Origin: Candidatus Nitricoxidireducens bremensis
GTDB taxonomy: Bacteria > Pseudomonadota > Gammaproteobacteria > Burkholderiales > Rhodocyclaceae
Length of the DNA stretch: 64,000 bases
Assembly: GCA_030247725.1 (NCBI GenBank)
Contig: JAOTRT010000003.1
Span: 62,001 to 126,000, forward strand
Direction of reading: 5' to 3'
Translations under genes and position numbers: made by a program
Shown here: positions 8,632-17,801 of the stretch, piece by piece
How positions within the stretch are numbered: the first letter of the stretch is position 1
Layout: every line of letters starts with the position of its first letter
Notes under the pieces: model-generated
Seen by the model: only the letters and a program-made list of their open reading frames with translations
Databases searched by the model: none
Told to the model about the DNA's origin: nothing

Positions 8632-8955
8632 TTAGAACAGGTCTTCCTGATCCGCCATGGCCGCTTCCAGACGCGCCTCCATGGCCTGGATTCTACGCTT
8701 CGCCTCGGAGCTGTCAAAAGACGCCGACGATGCTCCGGCGGGCGCATTCCTCAGGGCGATGAGTTCGTGGGCGAGATTGAGCGCCACCATGACGGCGAGG
8801 CGTTCGCCGGTGCTGCGGGTCTTCTTGGCAACGTCGTCGAGCTTGCCGTCCAGCAACGCAACGGCCTCCAGCAGGGCCGCCTGCTCCTCGGGCGGACAGG
8901 CGACGCTGTAGCTGCGTCCCTGGAGCTTGATGTCGAGGGTAGGTATGGCGTTCAT
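8632..8955 (-). CDS. zapA: Cell division protein ZapA
   Basis: 107 residues, the usual ZapA length. The N-terminal half has the family pattern LDIKLQGRSYSVACPPEEQAAL, and the C-terminal half is a long coiled-coil helix (TRSTGERLAVMVALNLAHEL). ZapA binds and bundles FtsZ at mid-cell. The start ATG overlaps the stop of the upstream coiled-coil gene by four bases, and a 6S RNA follows, the arrangement common in proteobacteria. An upstream extension of the frame is a shadow of the neighbour. Confidence 0.88.
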   Translation of the reverse strand: MNAIPTLDIKLQGRSYSVACPPEEQAALLEAVALLDGKLDDVAKKTRSTGERLAVMVALNLAHELIALRNAPAGASSASFDSSEAKRRIQAMEARLEAAMADQEDLF

Positions 8956-9146
8956 TGCTCGGGCAGGTGCTCCATCAGGGTTTCCAGCCGGGCGCAGGCG
9001 GTGTCGATCTTCCCGCTCAGGGCCTGCTTTTCGGCCTCCAGGCCCGCGACACGGCCGCGCAGCTCGCGATTTTCCTCGCGCAACGCCTGGCAGAACGCCA
9101 CCATTTTCTCGATTTTCTGTTCGAGCTTGGAAAGATCGCCATCCAT
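8952..9146 (-). CDS. Small coiled-coil protein (ZapB-like / TIGR02449 type)
   Basis: 64 residues that are almost entirely heptad coiled coil (LSKLEQKIEKMVAFCQALREENRELRG). This is the size and form of the small proteins commonly placed directly before zapA and described as ZapB-like. A role in the division ring with ZapA is inferred from the ATGA overlap with zapA. The cysteines at about 19 and 50 are not a known motif. Confidence 0.75.
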   Translation of the reverse strand: MDGDLSKLEQKIEKMVAFCQALREENRELRGRVAGLEAEKQALSGKIDTACARLETLMEHLPEQ

Positions 9147-9263
9147 GATGGGGCGAGAGTGTGCGAGAAAACCCCTTCCCGGTCAAGCAATAAGAAGAAG
9201 AAGTGAAGGTGTCGCTGTAGTTTCATGCCACACCGGCAGGCGATGTCGCCGGAATCCCCGTGC

Positions 9264-9269
9264 TAAACT
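9264..9269 (+). promoter_or_regulatory. Possible extended -10 for the cobalamin operon
   Basis: TGCTAAACT gives an extended -10 (TGn-TAAACT) about 20 bases before the riboswitch. No convincing -35 hexamer is visible. Confidence 0.35.
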
Positions 9270-9284
9270 CCGCGCCCTGTTCAC

Positions 9285-9466
9285 GGTGCCCGAACGCCAT
9301 CACGGCGCAAAGGTGAAACGGGAAGCCGGTGCGCGCGATCCTCGCGCAATTCCGGCGCTGCCCCCGCAACGGTAAGGAAGTGCGGCGTCATCAACGCGCC
9401 ACTGGGCCCCAAGCCCGGGAAGGCGATGACGCAAGACTTCCGAGCCCGGAGACCGGCCGCGGACAC
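9285..9466 (+). promoter_or_regulatory. Cobalamin riboswitch
   Basis: This has the ordered conserved segments of the adenosylcobalamin riboswitch. They are AAAGGTGAAACGGGAAGCCGGTG (written here as two parts: AAAGGTGAAACGGGAA, then GCCGGTG), GCTGCCCCCGCAACGGTAAGG, AAGCCCGGG, and the B12 box with GACTTCCGAGCCCGGAGACC. It precedes the TonB receptor by about 130 bases and should lower expression of the whole uptake and assembly operon when B12 is abundant. I could not identify a clear terminator or anti-SD helix for the expression platform. Confidence 0.93.
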
Positions 9467-9594
9467 TCGTTGGATGTGTCGCGGGGTTGCGATGCGCCGG
9501 TGGCCCAGGCCCCCTCGGCGTTCTCCCTCTTCCTGCCCGCATCCCTACCGCAACCGGCGTACGGGGACGTGCGCCGCAATGGGAGTCCTGCCAC

Positions 9595-11475
9595 ATGCCT
9601 CACCCAATCGCCCGCAGCGCGCTGGTCCTCGGCCTCGCCTGCCCCCTCGTCTGTTCTTCCGCCGCCGCCGAATCCGGCGAACTCGATGCCGTCGTCGTCA
9701 CCGCCACGCGCCAGCCCATGCGCGTGAGCGAGCTGGTCAACGACATCACCGTCATCGAACGCGCCGAAATCGAGCGCGCCGGCCAAGTGACCCTGTCCGA
9801 TTTTCTCGCCCGGCAGCCCGGCGTCCAGCAGGCCGCCAACGGCAGCCCCGGCGCCAACGCCGCCATATTGCTGCGGGGCGGCAACGCCGGCCACACCCTG
9901 GTACTCCTGGACGGCCAGCGCATCGGCTCGGGTACCCTGGGTTCGGGCATCCAGAGCCAGGTCGCCTGGTCGCGCCTGCCGCTCTCCCAGATCGAGCGCA
10001 TCGAAGTCCTGCGGGGTCCCGCCTCCAGCCTCTACGGCGCCGACGCCGTCAGCGGCGTGATCCAGATCTTCACGCGGCGCGGCGACGGCGCGCCCCACGT
10101 CTATGCCGACGCCGGCATCGGCAGCTACAGCACCACAGCATCGAGTGCAGGCGCCAGCGGCGCGAGTGGCGCCTTCCGCTACAGCGTGAATGTGGCCCAG
10201 ACCCGCACGGAAGGTTTCAACAGCATCGTCAACAAGCGCAACACCAGCCACAACCCGGACGCCGACGGCTTCGCCAACGAAAGCGTGACGGCGAACCTGG
10301 GCTACGAGATGGCGCCCGGCCACGAACTCGGCTTCAACTTCTTCCAGAGCGAAGGCCGCAACCGCTACGACAGCCGCAGCACGACGGCACCGATCACCCC
10401 GTCCAGCAACAGCTACGAGAACGGCCTGACGGTGAAGAACTACGGCGCGACCCTGCGGAACCGCGTGACCGACAGCTGGAACAGCACCCTGCGCCTCGGC
10501 CGCGCCATCGACGACAGCACCGCCTACAGCAACGGCACCATGACCGACGTGACGCGCACCGAGCAGGGCCAGGCGAGCTGGCAGCACGACCTGCGCGTGG
10601 CCGGCGGCAACCTGTTGCTGGGCTGGGAGGGCATGGCCCAGCGCATCGGCGGCACCCGCGACTACACGGTCAAGGAACGCACCGTGAAATCCTTCCTGGC
10701 CGGTTGGAACGGCCGCCTCGGCGACCACCGTCTCCAGGCCAACGCGCGCCACGACGACAACTCCCAGTTCGGCAGCCGCAACACCGGTTCCGTCGGCTGG
10801 GGCTACCAGTTCGACGCGCGCTGGCGGGGCCAGGCGTCGGCGGGTACGGCCTTCCGCGCCCCGTCCTTCAACGACCTCTACTACCCGCTCAAGAGCGGTC
10901 TGGTCGGTAACCCCAACCTGAAGCCCGAGTCGTCCCAAAGCCGGGAACTGGCCCTGCACCACGAAGGCGGCGGCATCCAGGCCTCTGTCACCTGGTATTT
11001 GAATCGCGTCACCGACATGATCGTCTGGAGCGGCAAGGATGCCGCCAACAACACCATTCCCATCAACGTCGGCCGCGCCCGCATCGAAGGCGTCACCCTC
11101 TTCGCCCGCGGCCATCTGGCCGGCTTCGACGTGGACGGCAGCATCGACCATTTGGAAGCCATTGATCAGGCCACCAACAAATACCTGCGCCTGCGGGCCC
11201 GCGAAACCATCAACGCCGGCATCGGCCGGACGGCCGGCCCCTGGCAGTGGCGCGGCGAACTCCAGTTCATCGGCGGCCGCTTCGACGACGACGCCAACAC
11301 CAAGCACATGGGGAGCGTCTCGGTCACCAACCTCCAGGGCAGCTACGCCCTGGCCCGCGACTGGTCCCTGTTCGGCCGCGTGAACAACCTGTTCGGCAAG
11401 CGCTACGAGCTGACTGCCGACTTTGCCGCCGCCGGCACCAACGCCTTCCTCGGCCTGCGCTACTCCCCCCAGTAG
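9595..11475 (+). CDS. btuB: TonB-dependent cobalamin receptor
   Basis: 626 residues. A signal peptide (LVLGLACPLVCSSAAA) precedes a TonB-box-like segment (DAVVVTATR) and a plug domain (ITVIERAEIERAG..., LLRGGNAGHTLVLLDGQR, IEVLRGPASSLYGADAVSG). A 22-strand-type barrel ends with the aromatic-containing FLGLRYSPQ, preceded by VNNLFGKRYEL. This outer membrane receptor imports corrinoids using TonB energy. The cobalamin riboswitch just upstream and the btuCD-type ABC genes downstream fix the substrate well. I prefer ATG at 9595 (GGGAG upstream) over an earlier in-frame ATG at 9487, which would add leader residues overlapping the riboswitch region. Confidence 0.92.
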   Translation: MPHPIARSALVLGLACPLVCSSAAAESGELDAVVVTATRQPMRVSELVNDITVIERAEIERAGQVTLSDFLARQPGVQQAANGSPGANAAILLRGGNAGHTLVLLDGQRIGSGTLGSGIQSQVAWSRLPLSQIERIEVLRGPASSLYGADAVSGVIQIFTRRGDGAPHVYADAGIGSYSTTASSAGASGASGAFRYSVNVAQTRTEGFNSIVNKRNTSHNPDADGFANESVTANLGYEMAPGHELGFNFFQSEGRNRYDSRSTTAPITPSSNSYENGLTVKNYGATLRNRVTDSWNSTLRLGRAIDDSTAYSNGTMTDVTRTEQGQASWQHDLRVAGGNLLLGWEGMAQRIGGTRDYTVKERTVKSFLAGWNGRLGDHRLQANARHDDNSQFGSRNTGSVGWGYQFDARWRGQASAGTAFRAPSFNDLYYPLKSGLVGNPNLKPESSQSRELALHHEGGGIQASVTWYLNRVTDMIVWSGKDAANNTIPINVGRARIEGVTLFARGHLAGFDVDGSIDHLEAIDQATNKYLRLRARETINAGIGRTAGPWQWRGELQFIGGRFDDDANTKHMGSVSVTNLQGSYALARDWSLFGRVNNLFGKRYELTADFAAAGTNAFLGLRYSPQ

Positions 11476-11487
11476 AATCCGCTCTCC

Positions 11488-12477
11488 ATGCCCACCCGCC
11501 GCCGCGCCCTTCTCGTCATCCTCATGCTGGCCCTGCTGGCGGCAGCCAGCATCGTCCTGTCGCTGGCCGTGGGCAGCCTGGCGGTATCGCCGGCCCAGCT
11601 CGGTGCCATCCTGACGGGGGAAGACGTGGGCCTCGCCGGCGAGGTGGTACGCGGCCTGCGCCTGCCGCGCGCCCTGGGCGCCTTCGCCTGCGGCGGCCTG
11701 CTGGCCCTGGCCGGCGCCCTGATGCAGGTGCTGCTGAGGAACCCCCTCGCCGATCCCTACGTGCTGGGCATTTCCGGCGGCGCCGCGGTGGGCGCTCTCA
11801 CGGCCATGATGGCGGGCCTCGCCCTCGCCTTCATCAACCTGGCCGCCTTCGCCGGCGCCTTCGCCGCCATGGTGCTGGTGTTCGGCCTCGCCCACGGCGA
11901 CAGCAGCTGGACGCGCACGCGCCTCCTGCTCACCGGCGTCATCGTCGCCGCCGGCTGCGGCGCCGGTGTCGCCCTGATCCTTTCCATCGCCCCCGAGCAG
12001 AAGCTGCGCAGCATGCTGTTCTGGCTCATGGGCGACGCCAGCCACATCACCAACCCCTGGCCGGCCCTGGCAATCCTCGCCCTCGGACTCGCCGCCGTGC
12101 TGCCCTTCGCCCGGGAACTCAACCTGCTGGCCCGCGGCGACGTGCTGGCCGGCTCCCTGGGCGTCGTGGTGCCGCGCCTCAAGCGCGTGGTCTATGTGCT
12201 GGCATCGCTGTTCACCGCCGTGGCCGTCACCACGGCCGGCAGCATCGGTTTCATCGGCCTCGTCGTGCCCCATCTGGTGCGGCTGGCCGTCGGCAACGAC
12301 CAGCGCCTGCTGCTGCCCGCCGCGGCCCTCGCCGGCGGCAGCCTGCTGGTGCTGGCCGACACCCTGGCGCGCACCGTGGTGGCACCCCAGCAACTGCCGG
12401 TGGGCGTGCTCACGGCGCTGCTCGGCGTGCCGGTGTTCCTCTTCCTTCTCAGCCGGCAATCCGGCAGGCACGCATGA
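11488..12477 (+). CDS. btuC: Corrinoid ABC transporter permease (FecCD/BtuC family)
   Basis: 329 residues with about ten membrane helices and the FecCD-family signatures: LRLPRALGAFACGGLLALAG, LLRNPLADPYVLGISGGAAVG, and GSIGFIGLVVPHLVRL near the end. It forms the membrane channel of the vitamin B12 importer as a dimer with the ATPase encoded next. It starts 12 bases after the receptor gene and overlaps the ATPase gene by ATGA. Confidence 0.92.
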   Translation: MPTRRRALLVILMLALLAAASIVLSLAVGSLAVSPAQLGAILTGEDVGLAGEVVRGLRLPRALGAFACGGLLALAGALMQVLLRNPLADPYVLGISGGAAVGALTAMMAGLALAFINLAAFAGAFAAMVLVFGLAHGDSSWTRTRLLLTGVIVAAGCGAGVALILSIAPEQKLRSMLFWLMGDASHITNPWPALAILALGLAAVLPFARELNLLARGDVLAGSLGVVVPRLKRVVYVLASLFTAVAVTTAGSIGFIGLVVPHLVRLAVGNDQRLLLPAAALAGGSLLVLADTLARTVVAPQQLPVGVLTALLGVPVFLFLLSRQSGRHA

Positions 12478-13244
12478 ACACGCCGCTGCTCGAAACCGCC
12501 GCCCTCGACGTCGCCATCGGCGGCCACACGGTCTGCCGCAGTCTCGACTGGCGCGTGATGCCCGGCGAGTCCTGGGCCATCCTCGGCCGCAACGGCGCCG
12601 GCAAGTCCACGCTGCTGTCCACCGTCGCCGGCCTGCGGGAGGCCGCCGGCGGCACTGCAAGCATCGCCGGGATGCTCGTGGCCGCTACGCCGCCGCGGGA
12701 ACTGGCGCGGGTGCGCGGCTACCTGCCCCAGCGCAGCCACGACCCCTTCGCCTCGACGGTGCTGGAGACCGTCCTCGTCGGCCGCCATCCCCACCTGGGC
12801 CGCTGGGACTGGGAATCCCGCGCGGACCGGCGCATCGCCGAGCAGGCCCTGGCCGAGGTGGGCCTCGCCGGCTTCGAGGAGCGGGACGTGCAGACCCTTT
12901 CCGGCGGCGAGCGCCAGCGCCTCGGCTTCGCCCTGCTGCTGGCCCAGGCGCCGCGGCTGTTCCTGCTCGACGAGCCCCTCGCCCACCTGGACCTCAACCA
13001 TCAGGTGGGCCAGATGGAACTGCTGGCGAAGCGCGCCGCCGCCGGTGCCGCCATCGTCGCCGTGCTGCACGAACCCGGCTTCGCCGCCCGCTACTGCCGC
13101 CACGCCCTGCTGCTGTTCGGCGACGGCAGCTGGCTGGCCGGCGCCACGGCGGACATCGTCACTGCCGAGAACCTCACCCGCCTCTACGGCCACCCCATGC
13201 GCCTGCTGACCGGCGCGCCCCACCCCGTCTTCATTCCGGAGTAA
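12474..13244 (+). CDS. btuD: Corrinoid ABC transporter ATP-binding protein
   Basis: 256 residues with Walker A GRNGAGKST (about 40-48), Q-loop YLPQRS, signature LSGGERQRL and Walker B LFLLDEPLAHLD, followed by the H-loop VLHEPGFAARYC. It powers the BtuC permease. The start ATG overlaps the btuC stop by four bases. The open frame upstream is a shadow of btuC. Confidence 0.92.
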   Translation: MNTPLLETAALDVAIGGHTVCRSLDWRVMPGESWAILGRNGAGKSTLLSTVAGLREAAGGTASIAGMLVAATPPRELARVRGYLPQRSHDPFASTVLETVLVGRHPHLGRWDWESRADRRIAEQALAEVGLAGFEERDVQTLSGGERQRLGFALLLAQAPRLFLLDEPLAHLDLNHQVGQMELLAKRAAAGAAIVAVLHEPGFAARYCRHALLLFGDGSWLAGATADIVTAENLTRLYGHPMRLLTGAPHPVFIPE

Positions 13245-13246
13245 GC

Positions 13247-14050
13247 ATGAAACGTCCGCTCCTTTCCCTGCTGGCCGGCCTTGCGCTGACCCTGGCCGCC
13301 CTGCCGGCCAACGCCGCCTGCCCGACCATCATCAGCCAGTCGCCCTTCATCACCTATGCCCTCGAATGGATGGGTCTGGGCGAGTGCATCGTCGGCGTCA
13401 GCCGCTTCGACCGGCGCGAAGACCTGCCGCGCACCGGCGGCCTTGTCGATCCGGACGCGGACATCATCGCCCTCCTCGATCCCAAGCTGATGATCACGTC
13501 CAACTGGACCAACGCCGCCAAGTGGCAGGCCATGGCGCCGGCCGGCGCCACCGCCCTGCGGGTGGACGGCTTCAAGGGCACGGACGACATGGAAGACGCC
13601 CTGCGCAGGATCGGCCGCGCCGCCGGTGTCGCCGACATCGATGCCCGCGTGGAGCGCTTCGCCGCCGAGTGGCGCGCAGCGGCGGCGAAGGTGAACGGCG
13701 GCCAGCGCCGCGCCGTAGTGATGACCGCCTGCAGCGGCGCCCCCTACTCCTTCGGCCGCGGCACCACCCTGTACCAAATCTTCTCCCGCGCCGGCCTCCA
13801 GGTCGTCGCCGACCACGACGGCATCCGCAACTTCCGTCCCGACGGTCCGCCCGACGAGCTGCCCAAGTGGCTCGACGGCATCAAACCCGAGATCATCTTC
13901 GCCCTCAAGAACAGCCGCGACGAGGCCTGCAACGCCTCCCTGGTGCGCGCCGACACCATGATCGTGCCCCTGGACGGCGACCGCTTCACCCATCCCGGCC
14001 CACGCATCCTGCTGGGCCTGGAGCAACTGCGGGAGGCCCTGGCGCCATGA
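13247..14050 (+). CDS. Periplasmic corrinoid-binding protein of the ABC transporter
   Basis: 267 residues with a signal peptide (LLSLLAGLALTLAALPANA) and a class III binding-protein fold: ISQSPFITYALEWMGLGECIVGVSRFD, then VDPDADIIALLDPKLMITSNWTNAAKW. It lies two bases after btuD and overlaps cobO, so it is the dedicated binding protein of this importer. It differs clearly from a second BtuF-like protein encoded at 19026-19913; the two may prefer different corrinoids or cobinamide. Two cysteines (about 24 and 46) could form a disulfide. Confidence 0.83.
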   Translation: MKRPLLSLLAGLALTLAALPANAACPTIISQSPFITYALEWMGLGECIVGVSRFDRREDLPRTGGLVDPDADIIALLDPKLMITSNWTNAAKWQAMAPAGATALRVDGFKGTDDMEDALRRIGRAAGVADIDARVERFAAEWRAAAAKVNGGQRRAVVMTACSGAPYSFGRGTTLYQIFSRAGLQVVADHDGIRNFRPDGPPDELPKWLDGIKPEIIFALKNSRDEACNASLVRADTMIVPLDGDRFTHPGPRILLGLEQLREALAP

Positions 14051-14640
14051 GTGAATCCCACGACGCGCGCATGCAGCGCAAAAAGGCGGTCGTCGACCGC
14101 AAGATCGCCGCCGCTGCCGAGGAACGCGGCGTGCTGGTGGTCAACACCGGCACCGGCAAGGGCAAGTCCTCGGCGGCCTTCGGCGTCGTGGCCCGCGCTC
14201 TCGGCCACGGCATGAAGGTGGCCGTCATCCAGTTCGTCAAGAGCCGCTCCGACACCGGCGAGGAAGGCTTCTATCGCCGCTTTCCCAACCAGGTACGCTG
14301 GCACGTGATGGGCGAAGGCTTCACCTGGGAAACCCAGAACGCCGAGCGCGACGCCGCCGCGGCCCGGGCCGCCTGGAACCAGGCGTGCCAGTACCTGGCC
14401 GATCCCGGCGTCGACCTGGTGGTGCTCGACGAGATCACCTACGCCTTCAAATACGGCTGGCTCGACGTGGCCGTGGTGCTGGAAGTGCTGAAGGCGCGTC
14501 CGCCCATGCAGCACGTGATCGCCACCGGCCGCGCCGCCCCGAAGGAACTCATGGACGCCGCCGACACGGTGAGCGAGGTGCGCATGGTCAAGCACGCCTT
14601 CGCGGCCGGCGTGAAGGCCATGCCGGGGGTGGAGTTCTGA
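14047..14640 (+). CDS. cobO: Cob(I)yrinic acid a,c-diamide adenosyltransferase
   Basis: 197 residues. The P-loop is VVNTGTGKGKSSAAFGV (about 31-47), and the CobA/CobO-type adenosyltransferase segments follow: VAVIQFVKS, GFTWETQN, and DLVVLDEITYAFKYGWLD. The enzyme transfers the adenosyl group of ATP to the cobalt of corrinoids, in the cytosol. ATGA overlap with the preceding binding-protein gene and with cobB downstream. Confidence 0.93.
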   Translation: MSESHDARMQRKKAVVDRKIAAAAEERGVLVVNTGTGKGKSSAAFGVVARALGHGMKVAVIQFVKSRSDTGEEGFYRRFPNQVRWHVMGEGFTWETQNAERDAAAARAAWNQACQYLADPGVDLVVLDEITYAFKYGWLDVAVVLEVLKARPPMQHVIATGRAAPKELMDAADTVSEVRMVKHAFAAGVKAMPGVEF

Positions 14641-15923
14641 TGGCCGCCGCACCTGCGCTGCTGATCGCCGCCCCGTCTTCCGGCGAAGGCAAGACCAGCA
14701 TCGTCGCCGGCCTCGCCCGCCTGCACGCGCGCCAGGGGCGCCGCGTGCGCGTGTTCAAGAGCGGCCCCGACTTCATCGACCCGATGATCCACGCCGTGGC
14801 CGCGGGCAGCCCCTGCTACAACCTGGACCTGTGGATGTGCGGCGAAGCGGACGCCGCCCGGCGCCTCGCCGCCGCCGCGCGGGAAGCGGACCTGATCATC
14901 GTCGAGGGCGTCATGGGCCTGTTCGACGGCACGCCCTCGGCCGCCGACATCGCCCAGCGCTTCGGCCTGCCGGTGCTCGCCGTCATCGACGGTTCGGCCA
15001 TGGCCGGCACCTTCGGCGCCATCGCCTTCGGCCTCGCCCGTTACCGGCCGGGGCTGCCCTTCCACGGCGTCTTCGCCAACCGGGTCGGCAGCGCCGCCCA
15101 CGCCGGCATGCTGCAGGCCGGCCTGCCCGCCGACATCGCCTGGCGCGGCAATCTGCCGCGGGACCCGGCTCTTGCCCTGCCGGAGCGCCATCTGGGTCTG
15201 GTGCTGGCCCAGGAGATGACCGACCTCGTCGCCCGCCTGGACGCCATCGCCGACGCCCTGGCCGCCACGCCCCTGGCCGAACTGCCGCCACCCGTCGAGT
15301 TCGCCGACGCATCGGCGCCGGCCCTGCCGCCCCTGCTGGCGGGCAAGCGCATCGCCGTGGCGCGGGACGCCGCCTACGCCTTCATGTATCCGGCCAACCT
15401 GGACACCCTGCGGGACCTGGGCGCCGAAGTCGTCTTCTTCTCGCCCCTGGCCGGCGAGACCCTGCCCGCCTGCGACGCCGCCTGGCTGCCCGGCGGCTAC
15501 CCGGAGCTGTACGCCGAAAGGCTCGGGCAACACCGGACGTTATGGGACGCCCTCGCCGCCCACGTGGAGGCCGGCAAGCCGCTGCTGGCCGAGTGCGGCG
15601 GCATGATGTCCCTGTTCGACACCCTGACCGACGGCGAAGGCCGCGACCACGCCATGGCCGGCCTATTGCCCGGCGCGGTACGCATGCAGAAGCGGCTCGC
15701 GGCCCTGGGCCATCAGGAGGTCGCGCTTCCCGAGGGTACGTTGCGGGGCCACACCTTCCACTACTCGCGCAGCGAAACGACGGCAGCACCCCTGGTACGC
15801 GCCACCCGCCCCGACGGCCGCGAGGGGGAGGCCGTCTATCGCCGCGGTGGGCTCACGGCCTCCTACGTGCATTTCTACTTTCCGTCGAATCCTACTGCCA
15901 CCGCCGGGCTCTTCCTGCCATGA
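14640..15923 (+). CDS. cobB: Cobyrinate a,c-diamide synthase
   Basis: 427 residues. The N-terminal ATP-dependent synthetase part has the motifs APSSGEGKTSI, FKSGPDFIDPM and VEGVMGLFDG. The C-terminal class I glutamine amidotransferase part has WLPGGYPELYAE and the nucleophile cysteine in LLAECGGMMSL, with a closing His (ASYVHFYF). The enzyme amidates the a and c carboxylates of cobyrinic acid using glutamine and ATP. Because it works on an intact corrinoid ring, its presence implies de novo or salvage corrin assembly elsewhere in the genome. ATG overlaps the cobO stop (TGATGG). Confidence 0.93.
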   Translation: MAAAPALLIAAPSSGEGKTSIVAGLARLHARQGRRVRVFKSGPDFIDPMIHAVAAGSPCYNLDLWMCGEADAARRLAAAAREADLIIVEGVMGLFDGTPSAADIAQRFGLPVLAVIDGSAMAGTFGAIAFGLARYRPGLPFHGVFANRVGSAAHAGMLQAGLPADIAWRGNLPRDPALALPERHLGLVLAQEMTDLVARLDAIADALAATPLAELPPPVEFADASAPALPPLLAGKRIAVARDAAYAFMYPANLDTLRDLGAEVVFFSPLAGETLPACDAAWLPGGYPELYAERLGQHRTLWDALAAHVEAGKPLLAECGGMMSLFDTLTDGEGRDHAMAGLLPGAVRMQKRLAALGHQEVALPEGTLRGHTFHYSRSETTAAPLVRATRPDGREGEAVYRRGGLTASYVHFYFPSNPTATAGLFLP

Positions 15924-16591
15924 CTTCCCATCGCTATCCGGAGTCCGACATCGCCGCCGTCGAACGCGCCATCGCCGAGCGCCGCGACATCCGCCACTTC
16001 GTCCCCGGCGGGCTGCCGGCAGGGCTGCTGGAGCGCCTGGTGGCAGCGGCCCATCTGGCGCCCTCGGTGGGCTACATGCAGCCGACCCGCTTCGTGCGCA
16101 TCGCCGAACCGGCGCGGCGCGAGGCCCTCTGGCGCATCGTCGAGGCCGAGCGCCACGCCACGGGTGACGCCCTGTCCTCGCGCAACGCGGAGTTCATGAC
16201 GCTGAAGATCGAGGGCATCCGCGAGGCGGCGGAAGTCCTCGTGGTGGCCCTGATGCCCGGCCGGGAAGCCCACATCTTCGGCCGCCGCACCCTGCCCGAG
16301 ATGGACGTGGCCTCGGCCGCCTGCGGCATCCAGAACATGTGGCTGCTGGCGCGGGCCGAGGGCATCGGCCTGGGCTGGGTGTCCTTCTTCGATCCGGACG
16401 CGGTGGCAGAGCTGCTGGAGATGCCGGCGGGCGCCCGCCCCATCGCCATCCTGTGCATCGGGCCGGTGGCGGAGTTTCCGCCGCAGCCGCTGCTGGAGAC
16501 CCTGGGCTGGGGCAGGCGCCTGCCCCTGGAGGACGTGCTGTTCGAGGACCGCTGGCCGGCCGGCGCCGGGGCGACGCCCAAGGCCTACTGA
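15920..16591 (+). CDS. bluB: 5,6-dimethylbenzimidazole synthase
   Basis: 223 residues of the nitroreductase-like BluB family: ERRDIRHFVPGGLP, HLAPSVGYMQPTRFVRI, LPEMDVASAACGIQNMWLLARAEGIGLGWVSFFD (given here only as landmarks), GWGRRLPLEDVLFEDRW. BluB breaks down reduced FMN with oxygen to make the lower ligand of B12. The reaction needs oxygen, so the organism assembles its own B12 lower base under aerobic conditions. It is the last gene of the riboswitch operon, with ATGA overlap to cobB. Confidence 0.93.
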   Translation: MTSHRYPESDIAAVERAIAERRDIRHFVPGGLPAGLLERLVAAAHLAPSVGYMQPTRFVRIAEPARREALWRIVEAERHATGDALSSRNAEFMTLKIEGIREAAEVLVVALMPGREAHIFGRRTLPEMDVASAACGIQNMWLLARAEGIGLGWVSFFDPDAVAELLEMPAGARPIAILCIGPVAEFPPQPLLETLGWGRRLPLEDVLFEDRWPAGAGATPKAY

Positions 16592-16595
16592 TCCG

Positions 16596-17705
16596 TCAGC
16601 GCCCCTGCAACTGGACGAAACCCGCCGCCGGACCGCGGGATGCGCGGGCAAAGGGGCGGCCGACCCGGAGCCGGTTCGCCGGCCGTTCTATCCAGCGATG
16701 GAAGACCATGGCGGCGAGGATGCTCAGTCCCCAGGCCGCCCCCATGCCGACCGCCCCCGCCAGCGGTCCGGCGAGGTCCAGTTCGACGAAGGCCGCGTTC
16801 ATCAGCAGCAGCACGGGGAAATGGACGAGGAACAGGGAATAGGAGATCGCCCCCAGCTTGTGGGTCGTGGGGACGGCGGCGAGACCCCCGATGCGGTCCG
16901 AGCGGGCCGCCAGGCCGAGCACCAGGGCGGCGGCCAGGGCGACGAGGAGGCGGCCGCGGAAATCCACCGCCAGAGCCACCAGCGCCAGCGCCGCCAGCAG
17001 GACGAGGCCCCGGGTCGCGTGGCGGGACTGGACCACCCAGCAGGTGGCGGCGCCCAGGCCGTAGGCGCCGAAGAAGTAGATCGCCCAGTCGTCCAGTGCG
17101 GCATCCCGGTTGAACCAGAACAGGGAGGCCGCCATGAGGACGCCGGCCATGGCGAGCATCGCCCGGCGTGACGAGGCGCCCAGGCCCTCCCCCGCCGCCG
17201 CGAGACGGGACAGGAGGATCATGGTGACGAAGAGCTGGATGTCGATGGCCACATACCAGGCGCCGACAGTGAGGGCTTCGTAGTCGAGGACGCCCTGCAG
17301 CAGCAGCAGGTGCGCCACGGTCTGGGCCAGGGTCGGCGCGTCCGGGACGAAGTCGTCGTCGAGGGCCTGGCGGGCGAAGACGGCGCAGACGGCCACGATG
17401 GCGAGGGCGGCGAGGAAGGGCAAGGTCAGGCGCAGGTAACGGTTGGCGACGGCGGCCAGGTGGTGTCCGCCATAGGGCCGGCCGCCGGGCAGGAAATTCC
17501 GCGCCGTCAGGTAACCGCCGACGACCAGGAAGACCTGGACCGCCATGCGGGCGTTGTCGTAGAGCCAGGCGATGAGGTCGGGCATGCCCTCCTGCACGGC
17601 CTCCGACAGGGGACCGTAGGCCGCCAGGTGGTGCAGGACGATGAACTGGGACGCCAGGGCCTTGAGAAGATCGACGGCCGGCAATCGCTGCTGGGGGGTG
17701 GTCAT
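16596..17705 (-). CDS. Acyltransferase family 3 membrane protein
   Basis: 369 residues with about ten hydrophobic helices. Near the N-terminus are PAVDLLKALASQFIVLHHL and RMAVQVFLVVGGYL, with the histidine pair and the F-x-V-x-G-Y segment of acyltransferase-3 (OafA-like) proteins. The C-terminal LGAISYSLFLVHFPVLLL and WIERPANR segments are also typical. Such proteins acylate sugars of polysaccharides or other surface molecules. The neighbours give no hint of the substrate. The start is uncertain: an ATG at 17744 is also in frame, and neither has a strong ribosome-binding site. It converges with bluB. Confidence 0.8.
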   Translation of the reverse strand: MTTPQQRLPAVDLLKALASQFIVLHHLAAYGPLSEAVQEGMPDLIAWLYDNARMAVQVFLVVGGYLTARNFLPGGRPYGGHHLAAVANRYLRLTLPFLAALAIVAVCAVFARQALDDDFVPDAPTLAQTVAHLLLLQGVLDYEALTVGAWYVAIDIQLFVTMILLSRLAAAGEGLGASSRRAMLAMAGVLMAASLFWFNRDAALDDWAIYFFGAYGLGAATCWVVQSRHATRGLVLLAALALVALAVDFRGRLLVALAAALVLGLAARSDRIGGLAAVPTTHKLGAISYSLFLVHFPVLLLMNAAFVELDLAGPLAGAVGMGAAWGLSILAAMVFHRWIERPANRLRVGRPFARASRGPAAGFVQLQGR

Positions 17706-17801
17706 CTTGTTATTGGCAAGGTCGCAACGGCGACCGGAAGCCATTGATTATAAGGGATCAAGCGGCAGTTTCCGCACTGCATCAAACCATTCCGGCAAGG
17801 G

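Noticed and set aside
9391..12660. 1089-residue minus-strand frame across the btu genes
   Set aside because: Shadow frame opposite btuB/btuC with biased composition (Gly, Ala, Gln, His). The plus-strand genes have full domain evidence.
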